Of a DNA stretch of 64,000 nucleotides, positions 14,519 to 23,761 are shown piece after piece (positions within the stretch are counted from its first letter, which is position 1; each line of letters begins with the position of its first letter). The notes beneath the pieces were generated by a model. It was not told the origin of the DNA and ran no database searches. It worked only from the letters and a program-made list of their open reading frames with translations. Origin of the DNA: Bradyrhizobium nanningense (GTDB lineage: Bacteria > Pseudomonadota > Alphaproteobacteria > Rhizobiales > Xanthobacteraceae); the NCBI RefSeq assembly GCF_004114535.1, contig NZ_LBJC01000081.1, positions 146,244 through 210,243 of the forward strand. The letters are read 5' to 3'. The position numbers and the translations under genes are program-made.

Positions 14519-16918
14519 TCAGGCCGGCGACTCGCTCGCAAGCACCTCTCGAATCTTCTCCGACAGCTCCGACTTCCGGTAGGGCTTTCCGAGCAACGCG
14601 ACGCCGGGATCCAGATGCCCTTCGTGGACGATGGCATTGTCGGTGTAACCGGAGGTGAAAAGCACCCTCACGCCGGGCCGGCGCAGCCGGACGGCGTCGG
14701 CCAATTCCCGCCCGTTCATGCCGCCGGGCATGATGACGTCCGTGAACAGGAGATCGAATTTGGCGCCTTGGGCGACCAGCACCAGCGCCGATGCGCCGTC
14801 GCCGGCCACGAGCGTGCGATAGCCGAGGCTGCCGAGTTGGGCAATGACATAGCCCTGCACCAGCGGATCGTCCTCGACCACGAGGATCGTCTCTTGCCCA
14901 CGTGCCGTGACGAGCGGCTGAACCGGCGCCGTCCTGGCCGGTGCCTCGCCCTTCGACCGCGGCAGGAACAGCCGCATCACCGTGCCAACTCCCTCCTCGC
15001 TCTCGACGGCGACGGTGCCGCCGGTCTGGCGTGCAAAGCCGTAGACCATGCTGAGCCCGAGCCCAGTGCCGCGACCGACGCCCTTGGTGGTGAAGAACGG
15101 CTCGAATACCCGCTCGCGGATGTCGGCCGGGATGCCGTGGCCGGTGTCGCTGACCGCGATCATCACGAAGGCGCCGCGCACGGCATCACCGCTCGTGTCG
15201 TCGAGCTCCCGGTTTGCGGTCTCGAGGGTGAGCCTGCCGCCCCCCGGCATCGCGTCACGTGCATTGACGGCGAGGTTGACGATCGCGGAGGAGAGCTGCG
15301 AGGGATCGGCCATCGCGGACCAGGCGTCGTCGGCGAGCCGCGTCTCGATCTCGATATGCTCGCCGAGGGTCGGCTTGAGCAGCTTGACGGTCTCGACCAC
15401 GAGGGCGTTGACGTCGATCTCGCGCGGTTCCAGCGGTTGGCGGCGCGCGAAGGTCAGGAGCTGCGAGGTGATCTCCGCGCCGCGCGCGGCCGCATCGTCG
15501 ATCAACTGCGCGATCGCGGCGAGCTCTGGCTTGTCCGCGAGCCCGTCCCGGATGATCTCGATGGTGCCGGTGATGACCGTGAGCACGTTGTTGAAATCGT
15601 GCGCGACGCCGCCGGTGAGCTGGCCGATCGCGTCCATTTTCTGGGACTGGCGCAGCCGCTCCTCGGTCTCGTGCTGCGCGGTGAGGTCGGTCGCCGACCC
15701 GCGATAGCCCATGAAGCGTCCGTCGGCGGCGAAGATCGGCTGGCCGTTGACGCTGAAATGATGCATCCGCCCGGCAGTGTCGCGCCCGCGATATTCGAAC
15801 TTCCGGAACGGCTCGTGACGGTCCAGCGTTGCCAGGTGCGCGCGCCATTTCTCGGGCTCGGCGTCGGGTCCGAACGCGGCATCGGTGCGGCGCTTGCCGA
15901 TCAGCGCTTTGGGGTCCATGCCGAAGGCAGCCACCCGGTCGGAGATGTAGGTGAAGCGATGATCCGGACCGGTCTCCCAGAACCAGTCGGAGGCCGTCTC
16001 GGCATAGTCGCGGAAACGCTGTTCGCTCGCCCGCGCGTCCTCTTCGGCGCGTCGGCGGATGCTCAGGTCGCGCTCGAGACTTGCATTGGCCTCGCGCAGC
16101 TCTCCATAGGCCCGCTCGAGGTTGGCGCACATGGCGTTGAAGGCGTCGACCATCTTGTCCAGCTCGTCGGCATCGTAGGGCGCTCGGCGCTCGAGGCGCA
16201 AAGGCGGCGGCGGCCGCGCCAGGTTGTATTTGCTGACGAACTCGGCGATGGCGACCAGATGCCGCGTCACCAGCAGATGGACCATGTAGATGATGAACAG
16301 CGAGACCAGGAATGTCTTCGCTGCCTGGCTCACCAGAATGACCAGCGCCCGGTTGAGCAGATGCTGATAGACGTCGGCCAGCGTCGCCTCGACGTGGAGC
16401 ACGCCGATCTCCCGTGCGGCCCCCTGCGCGCTGTAGTTCAAGGGATAGTCGCGCGTCACCGCCGAGCGGGCGCTGGGCTCGCCGACCGCAAGACGGATCG
16501 GATTGGGACGATCGGCGATCTCGCGCACCTCGGCGGAACGGATGTCGGGCAGCCGCAGGATGCCGTCGAGCTGGAGCTTGAGCTGGTTCTGGTCGAGATT
16601 CCACAGGCTCTCGCCGAGGCTGTCGGTCGTGCTGCGGCCGATCTCGTCGAGACGCGTCTCGATGAGCCCGACCTCGCGGTCGTAATCGAGATAGAGCTGG
16701 AGCGCCGTCAGCGTCAGCGTCACGGCGGAAGAGAACAGCAGCACGGCGGCGAGCAGCCGCGGCCCGACGCCGCTGCGCGACCAGTTGAAGAGCCGCGACA
16801 GCAGCGATGCGAACATCGGAGGCGCGAGCACGGCGCCGATGCCGGTCAGACCGGGCTTCGCAGCCGCCGGCGCGATGGCGGGGCTGCGCTTGGGGTCCTC
16901 GTCACCTGCGTTGGCCAT
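14519..16918 (-). CDS. Hybrid sensor histidine kinase with receiver domain
   Basis: 799 residues from ATG 16918. Two membrane segments (about residues 53-73 and 193-214) enclose a periplasmic sensor region. A HAMP-like linker, a coiled coil (ELREANASLERDL) and a PAS domain (about 300-415) follow. The kinase core has the H-box GVAHDFNN with His440, the N-box NLAVNARDAMP and G-boxes DTGHGIP and GRGTGLGLSMV. A C-terminal receiver has the phospho-acceptor Asp727 in LLFTDVIMPGG. It autophosphorylates and passes phosphate to its receiver; no output regulator is adjacent. It is divergent from a periplasmic binding protein gene that may supply the signal. Confidence 0.93.
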   Translation of the reverse strand: MANAGDEDPKRSPAIAPAAAKPGLTGIGAVLAPPMFASLLSRLFNWSRSGVGPRLLAAVLLFSSAVTLTLTALQLYLDYDREVGLIETRLDEIGRSTTDSLGESLWNLDQNQLKLQLDGILRLPDIRSAEVREIADRPNPIRLAVGEPSARSAVTRDYPLNYSAQGAAREIGVLHVEATLADVYQHLLNRALVILVSQAAKTFLVSLFIIYMVHLLVTRHLVAIAEFVSKYNLARPPPPLRLERRAPYDADELDKMVDAFNAMCANLERAYGELREANASLERDLSIRRRAEEDARASEQRFRDYAETASDWFWETGPDHRFTYISDRVAAFGMDPKALIGKRRTDAAFGPDAEPEKWRAHLATLDRHEPFRKFEYRGRDTAGRMHHFSVNGQPIFAADGRFMGYRGSATDLTAQHETEERLRQSQKMDAIGQLTGGVAHDFNNVLTVITGTIEIIRDGLADKPELAAIAQLIDDAAARGAEITSQLLTFARRQPLEPREIDVNALVVETVKLLKPTLGEHIEIETRLADDAWSAMADPSQLSSAIVNLAVNARDAMPGGGRLTLETANRELDDTSGDAVRGAFVMIAVSDTGHGIPADIRERVFEPFFTTKGVGRGTGLGLSMVYGFARQTGGTVAVESEEGVGTVMRLFLPRSKGEAPARTAPVQPLVTARGQETILVVEDDPLVQGYVIAQLGSLGYRTLVAGDGASALVLVAQGAKFDLLFTDVIMPGGMNGRELADAVRLRRPGVRVLFTSGYTDNAIVHEGHLDPGVALLGKPYRKSELSEKIREVLASESPA

Positions 16919-17247
16919 GCACCACGTCCCCGAAATGGCGGCTCTGCTCCGGTCCACCGGCTGCAATCTCGAGCCATCCAAGAGTTGAGACGCCTGCCTC
17001 GTCACCCGATGCGCGCAATCACCCTTTCGGCCCTTGGGCGGATTGAGGTCGACGGGTCATGTCTTGCGCCCAACAGCAGGATTCCGGCGCAAACTACCAC
17101 TCCGCATGCTAGAATAACATCGGTGAAAGTCCGGAGTCGCTCGCAGGGCAAGCGGTAACAATTGCCGGCCCCCGGGTGCCCACTTCCGGTAGATCGCGCG
17201 GGCGTCCGAACCCAGTGGTAGCAATGCACGACCGAAGGAAACGCTTG
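16919..17247. other. Divergent intergenic region, kinase/binding protein
   Basis: 329 bases between the divergent kinase and binding-protein starts. It must hold both promoters. I see no convincing palindrome, RNA gene or coding frame; short open frames here lack a ribosome site. Confidence 0.5.
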
Positions 17248-17961
17248 ATGTGGCGGCTAGTCTTCGCTTGCCTGTCATTGCTCGCGGCCGGTCCGTCGGA
17301 GGCGCAGGACTTGATCCGGCTGGCGCGCATCGCCGACATCCCCGATCAATATGTCGGCGGCGAGATGCTGCGGGCTGTCTACGCCAAGCTGAACATCAGG
17401 CTGGAGTTCGAGGACGTCCCCGGCAAGCGCGCGCTCGCGCTGTCGAGCGCCGGCGCGGTCGACGGCGAGATCCAGCGGATCGGAACCCTCTCGCGCGACT
17501 ACCCGACGCTGATCCAGGTCACGCCGGCGATCAACTACATCGAGCCCGCAGTATTCACGACCAAACTCCGGTTCGACGTCGCCGGCTGGGATTCGATCAG
17601 AGACTACAGCATCGGCATCGTCCGCGGCGTCGGCTCTTCGGAGGCGGGCACGCGCGGCATGGCCCGCGTCACCGCGACCACCAGCCTCGACAACATGGTC
17701 AGGATGCTCGACGCCGACCGTTTCGACGTGATGGTCACCGACCTCTTCAGCGGGCTTGCCGCGGTGAGGAAACTCAATCTGCAGGCCAGGATCTACCCGC
17801 TCGCGCCGCCGCTCGAGCGGATCCACATCTACCATTACCTGCACGAACGACATCGCGATCTGGTGCCGAAGGTCGGCAAGGTGATCGCTCAGATGGAGGC
17901 GAGCGGCGAATTGGCGGCGCTGCGCGAGGCCTTGGTCAAGCAAGTCCTCGGCACCCAATGA
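17248..17961 (+). CDS. Periplasmic solute-binding protein (ABC type 3 fold)
   Basis: 237 residues from ATG 17248, preceded by AAGGAAA at a good distance; an in-frame ATG at 17224 is the alternative. A signal peptide (MWRLVFACLSLLAAGPSEA) is followed by a type 3 extracellular binding-protein fold: LRAVYAKLNIRLEFEDVPGKRAL near the start and VRGVGSSEAGTRGM at the domain crossover. The protein is periplasmic. There are no permease or ATPase genes nearby, and the divergent neighbour is a membrane kinase. It may therefore serve as a sensor input and not in transport (inference). Confidence 0.82.
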   Translation: MWRLVFACLSLLAAGPSEAQDLIRLARIADIPDQYVGGEMLRAVYAKLNIRLEFEDVPGKRALALSSAGAVDGEIQRIGTLSRDYPTLIQVTPAINYIEPAVFTTKLRFDVAGWDSIRDYSIGIVRGVGSSEAGTRGMARVTATTSLDNMVRMLDADRFDVMVTDLFSGLAAVRKLNLQARIYPLAPPLERIHIYHYLHERHRDLVPKVGKVIAQMEASGELAALREALVKQVLGTQ

Positions 17962-17971
17962 CGGCCGTGCG

Positions 17972-18175
17972 TCAGCCGGTGCGAAGCCGCTCGCGGAGCG
18001 CGACGGCTGCGATCAGCATGCCGACGCACCAGGCCACGACTGCGCGGTGAGGCTCTCCGCCGAGCAGCACGGTGAAGAGGCTCGTCAGCAGGCAGGGCAC
18101 GATGGCCTTCCCCTTCCGGCTCGTCAGTGCGAGCAGGAACGGCATCGCCGCGATCGACATTTGCAGGACGTCCAT
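17972..18175 (-). CDS. Small membrane protein, unknown
   Basis: 67 residues with two or three hydrophobic stretches (residues 4-16, 26-38 and 45-58) and a basic C terminus. It is convergent with the binding protein gene, 10 bases from its stop. No family recognised. Length and hydrophobic pattern make it more likely than chance, but there is no strong ribosome site. Confidence 0.55.
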   Translation of the reverse strand: MDVLQMSIAAMPFLLALTSRKGKAIVPCLLTSLFTVLLGGEPHRAVVAWCVGMLIAAVALRERLRTG

Positions 18176-18198
18176 GCTGGAAACGGTGTCGTCAGGCT

Positions 18199-18396
18199 TC
18201 AGAAGCCGCAGACGCCGAGTGCACGCGCGCGCTTACCGCGCCGGCTTTCCACGATGCGCTCGCCGCCATTCTCGGCCGAGCTGCCGTAATAGCGATGATG
18301 GCCGCTTTGGTCGTGCAGATCGGCCGTTTCCGATTGTCCGGCCCGACGCGCGTCGCAGATGATCTTGCAAACCGTCTTTATCGTGTGGCCCGACAT
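18199..18396 (-). CDS. Doubtful small ORF in an otherwise empty region
   Basis: 65 codons in the 18176-18594 gap, product MSGHTIKTVCKIICDARRAG... with mixed hydrophilic composition and no recognised domain. The remainder of the 419-base gap shows no other gene, RNA or clear operator. Confidence 0.35.
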   Translation of the reverse strand: MSGHTIKTVCKIICDARRAGQSETADLHDQSGHHRYYGSSAENGGERIVESRRGKRARALGVCGF

Positions 18397-18594
18397 TGCC
18401 GCCTCCAGCAGAAATCTTGTTGTTTGTGGTCATCAGTCGCGACCGCTTCCGGCGGCGTTCACGCGGCAAGGGCGCAATCGGGTTTCGGGACGGTTTCGTC
18501 GCTTGCGGGCCACGCAATATTTTGCTTCGGGATTGTCGGCACCACCTGCGGTGCTACGTCCTTGGGATCTGTGCAGGAAAACAACGAGGTGACG

Positions 18595-18975
18595 ATGCTG
18601 TACGCCATCCTGGCCTACCATGTGGAAGACGAGCTCTTGTCCTGGACGCCGGAGCAGGACGCTGCGGTCGTGGCCAAGGTCATCGAAGTCCAGGCACCCT
18701 TGCGGGCAAGCGGACAGTTTGGGCCGGCCGCCCGCCTGGATGAGACCCGAAAGGCCCGCACCTTGCGTGGCCCGGGCGCGGGCATGGTGCTTGACGGCCC
18801 GTTTGCCGAGACCAAGGAGCAGCTTCTGGGCTTCCACCTGATGGAATGCTCCACCGAGGAGGAGGCGATCGCGGCGGCGCGGAAGCTGCGTGCGGTTAAT
18901 CCGACCGCGGTCTACGAAATCCGCCCGGTCAAGCTTTACGTGCCGGCCGATGGGTTCGGCGCGACGTCCGGGTGA
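18595..18975 (+). CDS. YCII/DGPF-domain protein
   Basis: 126 residues, one YCII (ferredoxin-like) domain. Start ATG 18595 follows GAGGT; the open frame continues far upstream but that part has no domain. The signature LDGPFAETKEQLLGF is the DGPF motif and the strand YAILAYHVEDELLSW is the domain start. YCII proteins are cytoplasmic and often accompany extracytoplasmic-function sigma factors, but none is adjacent. Enzyme activity unknown. Confidence 0.88.
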   Translation: MLYAILAYHVEDELLSWTPEQDAAVVAKVIEVQAPLRASGQFGPAARLDETRKARTLRGPGAGMVLDGPFAETKEQLLGFHLMECSTEEEAIAAARKLRAVNPTAVYEIRPVKLYVPADGFGATSG

Positions 18976-18984
18976 GGCCCAGCC

Positions 18985-19575
18985 TCACGCGCTCGGCCCG
19001 GTCCGCGCACCGTAGAAGCGCTGGATCACGAGCCCGCCGAAGGCGATGAACCAAACGAAAGGCGCGACGCGGGGCGCGAACGCCGCCACGATCGTGCCCG
19101 GAATGAACACCAGCAGCGGAAACAGCGAGGCCATCATCTCCTGTCGCCAGCCGCCGAGGATGGTCCACCACAGCCAGGCGTTGAGGCCGGCGATCGCGGT
19201 CAGGTGCAGGCCGTAGAGCACCGCGACCGCGCTGCTCATGCCGTAATTGGTGTAGAGGCCGTTGGTCACCGGCAGCAGCACGATCGAGAGCAGGAAGAAC
19301 AAATTCAGGATCACCCCGCCGCGGCTGCCGACGGGCTGACGCGCCAACCGGCGGTGATGGCTGATCCAGAACACGCCCGCGATGATGAAGCTGAGCGCAA
19401 AGCCGGCGAGCTTGCCGGAATAGACGTGGGCGAGATCGCCCCAGCCGGGCGGGCTGGTGAACACCGCCGCCTTGGGCAGGTCATAGGCCAGCAGCGTCAT
19501 GGCGACACCAAAGATGGTGTTGCTCAGCGATTCCAGCCGCCGCATCTCGAACTGGTCGGGCTTGAGCTCGGTCAT
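18985..19575 (-). CDS. TMEM175/DUF1211-family membrane protein
   Basis: 196 residues with five to six membrane segments. The first segment RRLESLSNTIFGVAMTLLAYDL corresponds to the family filter helix (RxxxFSDxVFAIxxTLL), with LSN in place of the usual FSD. The domain family includes bacterial potassium channels. The substitution at the FSD motif may change or remove channel function. It ends 9 bases from the convergent YCII gene. Confidence 0.82.
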   Translation of the reverse strand: MTELKPDQFEMRRLESLSNTIFGVAMTLLAYDLPKAAVFTSPPGWGDLAHVYSGKLAGFALSFIIAGVFWISHHRRLARQPVGSRGGVILNLFFLLSIVLLPVTNGLYTNYGMSSAVAVLYGLHLTAIAGLNAWLWWTILGGWRQEMMASLFPLLVFIPGTIVAAFAPRVAPFVWFIAFGGLVIQRFYGARTGPSA

Positions 19576-19695
19576 GTCGGCATGCGCTGCTGGAACTTCG
19601 GGCCGTCTTCCCCTAAATCCTAATTCCGGTTCCGTCCAGCCGCATTGCGATTCGCCCCGAGATCGCCGACTCTCGCCCTTTCACCGGGGCGATTC

Positions 19696-21753
19696 GTGGC
19701 GACATATCTGGACACGCTCAATGCGGAGCAGCGCCGCGCCGTGGAGCATGGCGTGGCCGATGGCGCGACCGTGGGCGCTCCCCTGCTCGTCATTGCCGGC
19801 GCCGGCTCCGGCAAGACCAACACGCTGGCCCACCGCGTTGCGCATCTGATCGTCGCGGGCGCCGATCCCCGCCGCATCCTCCTGATGACGTTCTCCCGCC
19901 GGGCCGCGGCCGAGATGGCCGGCCGCGTCGAGCGCATCGCCCGCAAGGTGCTGGGCGAGAACAACGCCGCGATCATGCGCGATGCGCTGACCTGGGCCGG
20001 CACCTTCCACGGCATTGGCGCGCGTCTGTTGCGCGAATATGCCGAACGGATCGGCGTCGATCCTTCGTTCACCATCCACGACCGCGAGGATTCCGCCGAC
20101 CTGATGAATCTGGTCCGGCACGAGCGCGGTCTGTCGAAGACGGAGAGCCGCTTTCCGGCCAAGGGCACCTGCCTGTCAATCTACTCGCGCTGCGTCAATG
20201 CCGAGATGGAGATCGAGAAGGTGCTCGGCCAACACTATCCCTGGTGCGCGGGCTGGGCCGCGGAGTTGAAGGGCCTGTTCGCGGCCTACGTCGAGGCCAA
20301 GCAGGCCCAGCACGTGCTCGATTACGACGACCTCCTGCTGTACTGGTCGCAGATGATGAGCGATGCGCCGATCTCGGAAGAAATCGGCGGCCGCTTCGAT
20401 CACGTGCTGGTCGACGAATACCAGGACACCAACCGCCTGCAATCCTCGATCCTCTTGGCGCTGAAGCCCGACGGACGCGGACTCACCGTGGTCGGCGACG
20501 ACGCGCAGTCGATCTATTCGTTCCGCGCCGCCACCGTGCGCAACATCCTGGACTTCCCGCAAAGCTTCTCGCCGCGCGCCGAGCTCATCACGCTCGACCG
20601 CAACTACCGCTCGACGCAAACCGTGCTGGCGGCGGCCAACGGCGTCATCGGGCTTGCGCGCGAGCGGTTCACCAAAAACCTCTGGACCGACCGCACCGCC
20701 TCGCACAAGCCGCAGCTCGTCACCGTCCACGACGAGGCCGACCAGGCGCGCTATATCGTCGAGGAGGTGCTGGCGAACCGCGAGCAAGGCGCGCTGCTCA
20801 AGCACCAGGCGGTGCTGTTCCGGACGTCCTCGCATTCCGGCCCGCTGGAGATCGAACTCACTCGCCGCAACATTCCTTTCGTCAAGTTCGGCGGGCTGAA
20901 ATTCCTCGACGCAGCTCACGTCAAGGACGTGCTGGCGCTGCTGCGCTTTGCCGAGAATCCGCGCGACCGCGTCGCCGGTTTCCGCATCATGCATCTCTTG
21001 CCAGGCATCGGGCCTGCCACCGCGCAGCGCGTGCTCGACCAGATGGCGGAGAGCACCGATCCGCTTCACACGCTCGGCCAGCTCCCGGTGCCCGCACGCA
21101 CCGGCGCGGACTGGACCGACTTCGTCCGCACCGTGGAGAACCTGCGCTATTCGGAATGGCCGGTCGATCTCGAACGCGTGCGGCTCTGGTACGAACCGCA
21201 TCTCGACCGCATCCACGAGGATTCGGAGACGCGCCGCGCCGACCTGATGCAGCTCGAGCAGATCGCGAGCGGCTATGCCAGCCGCGAAAAATTCCTGACC
21301 GAGCTCACGCTCGATCCGCCGGATGCGACCAGCGACAAATCCGGGCCGCCCTTGCGCGACGAGGATTATCTGATCCTCTCCACCATCCACTCCGCCAAGG
21401 GCCAGGAGTGGAAGTCGGTGTTCGTGCTCAACGTCGTCGACGGCTGCATGCCGTCCGATCTCGGCGCTGGCACCAGCGCCGAACTGGAAGAGGAGCGCCG
21501 GCTGCTCTATGTCGCGATGACGCGCGCCAAGGACGATCTGCACCTCGTCGTTCCCCAGCGCTTCTTCACCCACGGCCAGGCCGCCAAGGGCGACCGCCAC
21601 GTCTACGCCTCGCGCACCCGCTTCATCCCGGAGCAGCTGGTCCATCTGTTCGAGCGCACCGCCTGGCCGAAGGCCTCGGCGGGGGCGGCGCGATCCGCGG
21701 CGCAGGGCCCGAAGATCGACATCGGGGCACGGATGCGCGGGATGTGGCGGTAG
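19696..21753 (+). CDS. UvrD/Rep-family ATP-dependent DNA helicase
   Basis: 685 residues from GTG 19696 (VATYLDTLNAEQRRAV); a TTG at 19645 is an alternative start. Superfamily 1A motifs are complete: Walker A GAGSGKT, motif II DEYQDTN, motif III GDDAQSIYSFRAA, the TIHSAKGQEW motif and VAMTRAKDDL. The protein would unwind DNA 3' to 5' in repair or replication. It is somewhat shorter than classical UvrD (about 720). It stands alone on its strand. PcrA, UvrD or Rep assignment cannot be made by eye. Confidence 0.93.
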   Translation: MATYLDTLNAEQRRAVEHGVADGATVGAPLLVIAGAGSGKTNTLAHRVAHLIVAGADPRRILLMTFSRRAAAEMAGRVERIARKVLGENNAAIMRDALTWAGTFHGIGARLLREYAERIGVDPSFTIHDREDSADLMNLVRHERGLSKTESRFPAKGTCLSIYSRCVNAEMEIEKVLGQHYPWCAGWAAELKGLFAAYVEAKQAQHVLDYDDLLLYWSQMMSDAPISEEIGGRFDHVLVDEYQDTNRLQSSILLALKPDGRGLTVVGDDAQSIYSFRAATVRNILDFPQSFSPRAELITLDRNYRSTQTVLAAANGVIGLARERFTKNLWTDRTASHKPQLVTVHDEADQARYIVEEVLANREQGALLKHQAVLFRTSSHSGPLEIELTRRNIPFVKFGGLKFLDAAHVKDVLALLRFAENPRDRVAGFRIMHLLPGIGPATAQRVLDQMAESTDPLHTLGQLPVPARTGADWTDFVRTVENLRYSEWPVDLERVRLWYEPHLDRIHEDSETRRADLMQLEQIASGYASREKFLTELTLDPPDATSDKSGPPLRDEDYLILSTIHSAKGQEWKSVFVLNVVDGCMPSDLGAGTSAELEEERRLLYVAMTRAKDDLHLVVPQRFFTHGQAAKGDRHVYASRTRFIPEQLVHLFERTAWPKASAGAARSAAQGPKIDIGARMRGMWR

Positions 21754-21799
21754 TGGCTGGAGCGAGATGAGATCAGCCTCGATTGCAGCAACGACGGAG

Positions 21800-21966
21800 G
21801 TGCGCTCCCTCCCCCGCTTGCGGGGGAGGGTTGGGGAGAGGGTGTCTCCGCAACGGGACACCCCCCAGAGGAGACAACCCTCACCCGGCGCGCGGGACGA
21901 TGCTCCGCATCGCCCGGGACGCGCCGACCTCTCCCGCAAGCTTGCGGGAGAGGTGAACCTCTCCGC
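21800..21966. repeat. Intergenic palindromic repeat element
   Basis: Two strong inverted repeats: 21807-21830 (CCCTCCCCCG, loop CTTG, complement) and a perfect 28-base palindrome at 21927-21954. Between them lie AGAGGGTGT/ACACCC-like and GGGACGATGC/GCATCG-type arms. The layout fits a REP/BIME-type element found between convergent genes. It may also stop transcription of the helicase gene. Confidence 0.7.
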
Positions 21967-21998
21967 GACCGCTCGATTCAACCCAAAACGATTCCGAT

Positions 21999-23246
21999 TT
22001 AGGCATCCAACCGGTCGAATTGGACCTTCCCCGCCTTCATCACCAGCGGGATGTGCTCGCCCTGGCCCAGCAGGCAGGCGACGTCGCGCAGCGGATTGCC
22101 GTCGACCACCAGCAAGTCGGCGATCGCTTCGGGCGCGATCCGGCCGAGCTTGCCCTCCATGCCGAGCACCTCGGCGCCGATCACCGTCGCGCTGGCGATG
22201 ACGGCGCGCGGACCGAGAATCTCGGCGCGGATCCGGAATTCGTCGCTCTGGAGACGCTGGGACGGACCGAGCAGGTCGCTGCCAAATCCCATCTTGACGC
22301 CGGCGTCGCGATAGATCGCGAGCGAACGAAGGCCCGCGTCGTGGACATCGGCGATCTTGGCAACGCTCTCGGGCGGCAGGCCGTATTGGGCGCCCTCATT
22401 GGCGAGCGCCTCGTAGGTGACGAGCGTCGGCACCACATAGGCGCCCTTCTCGGCCATCAGGCGCGCGGTCTTGGCATCGACCAGATTGCCGTGCTCGATG
22501 GTGCGCACGCCGCAGCGCACCGCGCGCTCGATGGCGGCGGCGGTGTAGGCATGGGCGAGCACATAGGTCTGGCGCCCGCGCGCCTCCTCGACGATGGCGC
22601 GGATCTCGTCCTCGGAGTAGCCGAAGGCACCGACCGGGTCGGTCGGTGACGCAACGCCGCCGGACGCCATGATCTTGATCTGGTCGGCGCCCATCTGCAG
22701 TTCTTCGCGCGCCGCCCGGCGCACGCCATCGACACCGTCGGCAACGCGCGCCAGCGCGCCGACACGCACGCAGCAGGGACACGGCGCGTCGCTGGCGAGA
22801 TAATCCGAACGCGCCCGCATGTCGCCATGCCCGCCGGTCTGGCTCAGTGCGCGGCCGGAGACGAACAGCCGCGGACCGTCGGTGAGGCCGGTCTCGATCG
22901 CCTGCTTCATCGCATGGCCGGCGCCGCCGGCGTCGCGGACGGTGGTGAAGCCACGCCGCAGCATGCCGCGCAGCAGCAGCGTCGAGCGCAGCGTTACCAG
23001 CACGTTCGGCATGTGCACCTGCTGCGACAGGTTGAGCTCGACCGCCACCGCATGCACATGCAGGTCGATCAGACCGGGCATCAGCGTCTTGCCGTTCAGA
23101 TCGATGGTGCGATCGGCGGTGACCTGAAGCGGCCGGTCGGAGACCTCCTTGATCACATTGTCCTCGACCAGCACGTGATGTCCTTCGAGCAAATCCGGCT
23201 GAAGCGGATCGAGCAGAGCGGCATTCGTGAAGAGGATGCTGGGCAT
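21999..23246 (-). CDS. Amidohydrolase (imidazolonepropionase/prolidase-like)
   Basis: 415 residues from ATG 23246. Metal-binding features of the amidohydrolase superfamily are present: DLHVH, then K in IKIMASGG, HAYTAAAI, TIEHG and GSDL. These ligand a one- or two-metal site that hydrolyses amide or peptide bonds. The N-terminal and C-terminal beta parts (IDLNGKTLMPG; DLLVVDGNPL) are intact. It begins 17 bases after the GAF gene, in an operon with a MFS importer. The likely role is breakdown of an imported amide or dipeptide (inference). Confidence 0.9.
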   Translation of the reverse strand: MPSILFTNAALLDPLQPDLLEGHHVLVEDNVIKEVSDRPLQVTADRTIDLNGKTLMPGLIDLHVHAVAVELNLSQQVHMPNVLVTLRSTLLLRGMLRRGFTTVRDAGGAGHAMKQAIETGLTDGPRLFVSGRALSQTGGHGDMRARSDYLASDAPCPCCVRVGALARVADGVDGVRRAAREELQMGADQIKIMASGGVASPTDPVGAFGYSEDEIRAIVEEARGRQTYVLAHAYTAAAIERAVRCGVRTIEHGNLVDAKTARLMAEKGAYVVPTLVTYEALANEGAQYGLPPESVAKIADVHDAGLRSLAIYRDAGVKMGFGSDLLGPSQRLQSDEFRIRAEILGPRAVIASATVIGAEVLGMEGKLGRIAPEAIADLLVVDGNPLRDVACLLGQGEHIPLVMKAGKVQFDRLDA

Positions 23247-23263
23247 GGCGGTTTCCTGTCCGG

Positions 23264-23761
23264 TCAGGACTGTGTGAGCAGCGCGGGCAAAGCGAATTGG
23301 GCGAATGGGAGACACGCAGCGACATCGTCCGCGCCGTACCAGCCCGCCCCATGCAGCAGGTTGAGCGAGCCGAGCGTGCGCCCGCGCCAGCGCACGGGCA
23401 TGTTGAGCACGCTCTCGCAGCCGAGCGACGCGATCAACTCATGATCAGCGAACACGTTGCGCAGATCATCCCGGGTGCGGCCGATATAGGCCTCGCCGCG
23501 GTCGAGCACCGCCTCGGTCCACGGACCCGGCGCGAGGCGCTTGCGCCCGCCCGTCGGGTAAGGTCCGGGAAGATTGGAATAGATCCGCGCCGCTTCCCCG
23601 GTGTCGTCGTCATAGGTCAGGATCGTGAACAACTTGTGCCCGATCGCCGATTTCAAGGCGTCATCCAGCGCCGCGAACAGGGCATTCGGCTGATCCACCC
23701 TGCCCTGCGCCGCCGCTACAGCGCAGAGCAGCGGATCGGCTCGGCGTGTCGTCTCCCTCAT
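23264..23761 (-). CDS. GAF-domain protein
   Basis: 165 residues, one GAF domain: GHKLFTILTYDDDTGEAARIYSNLP near residue 40 and CESVLNMPVRWRGRTLGSLNLLH near residue 125 are typical. Start ATG 23761 overlaps the MFS stop as ATGA, so the two are coupled. Stand-alone GAF proteins bind small molecules or redox ligands. In this operon it may sense the substrate or work as a small enzyme. The signal is unknown. Confidence 0.88.
   Translation of the reverse strand: MRETTRRADPLLCAVAAAQGRVDQPNALFAALDDALKSAIGHKLFTILTYDDDTGEAARIYSNLPGPYPTGGRKRLAPGPWTEAVLDRGEAYIGRTRDDLRNVFADHELIASLGCESVLNMPVRWRGRTLGSLNLLHGAGWYGADDVAACLPFAQFALPALLTQS

Noticed and set aside
14426..17158. 910-codon open frame on the + strand
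   Set aside because: It is antisense to the histidine kinase and reads low-complexity Arg/Gly/Glu-rich sequence.
20176..21981. 601-codon open frame on the - strand
   Set aside because: Antisense to the helicase gene with all SF1 motifs on the other strand.
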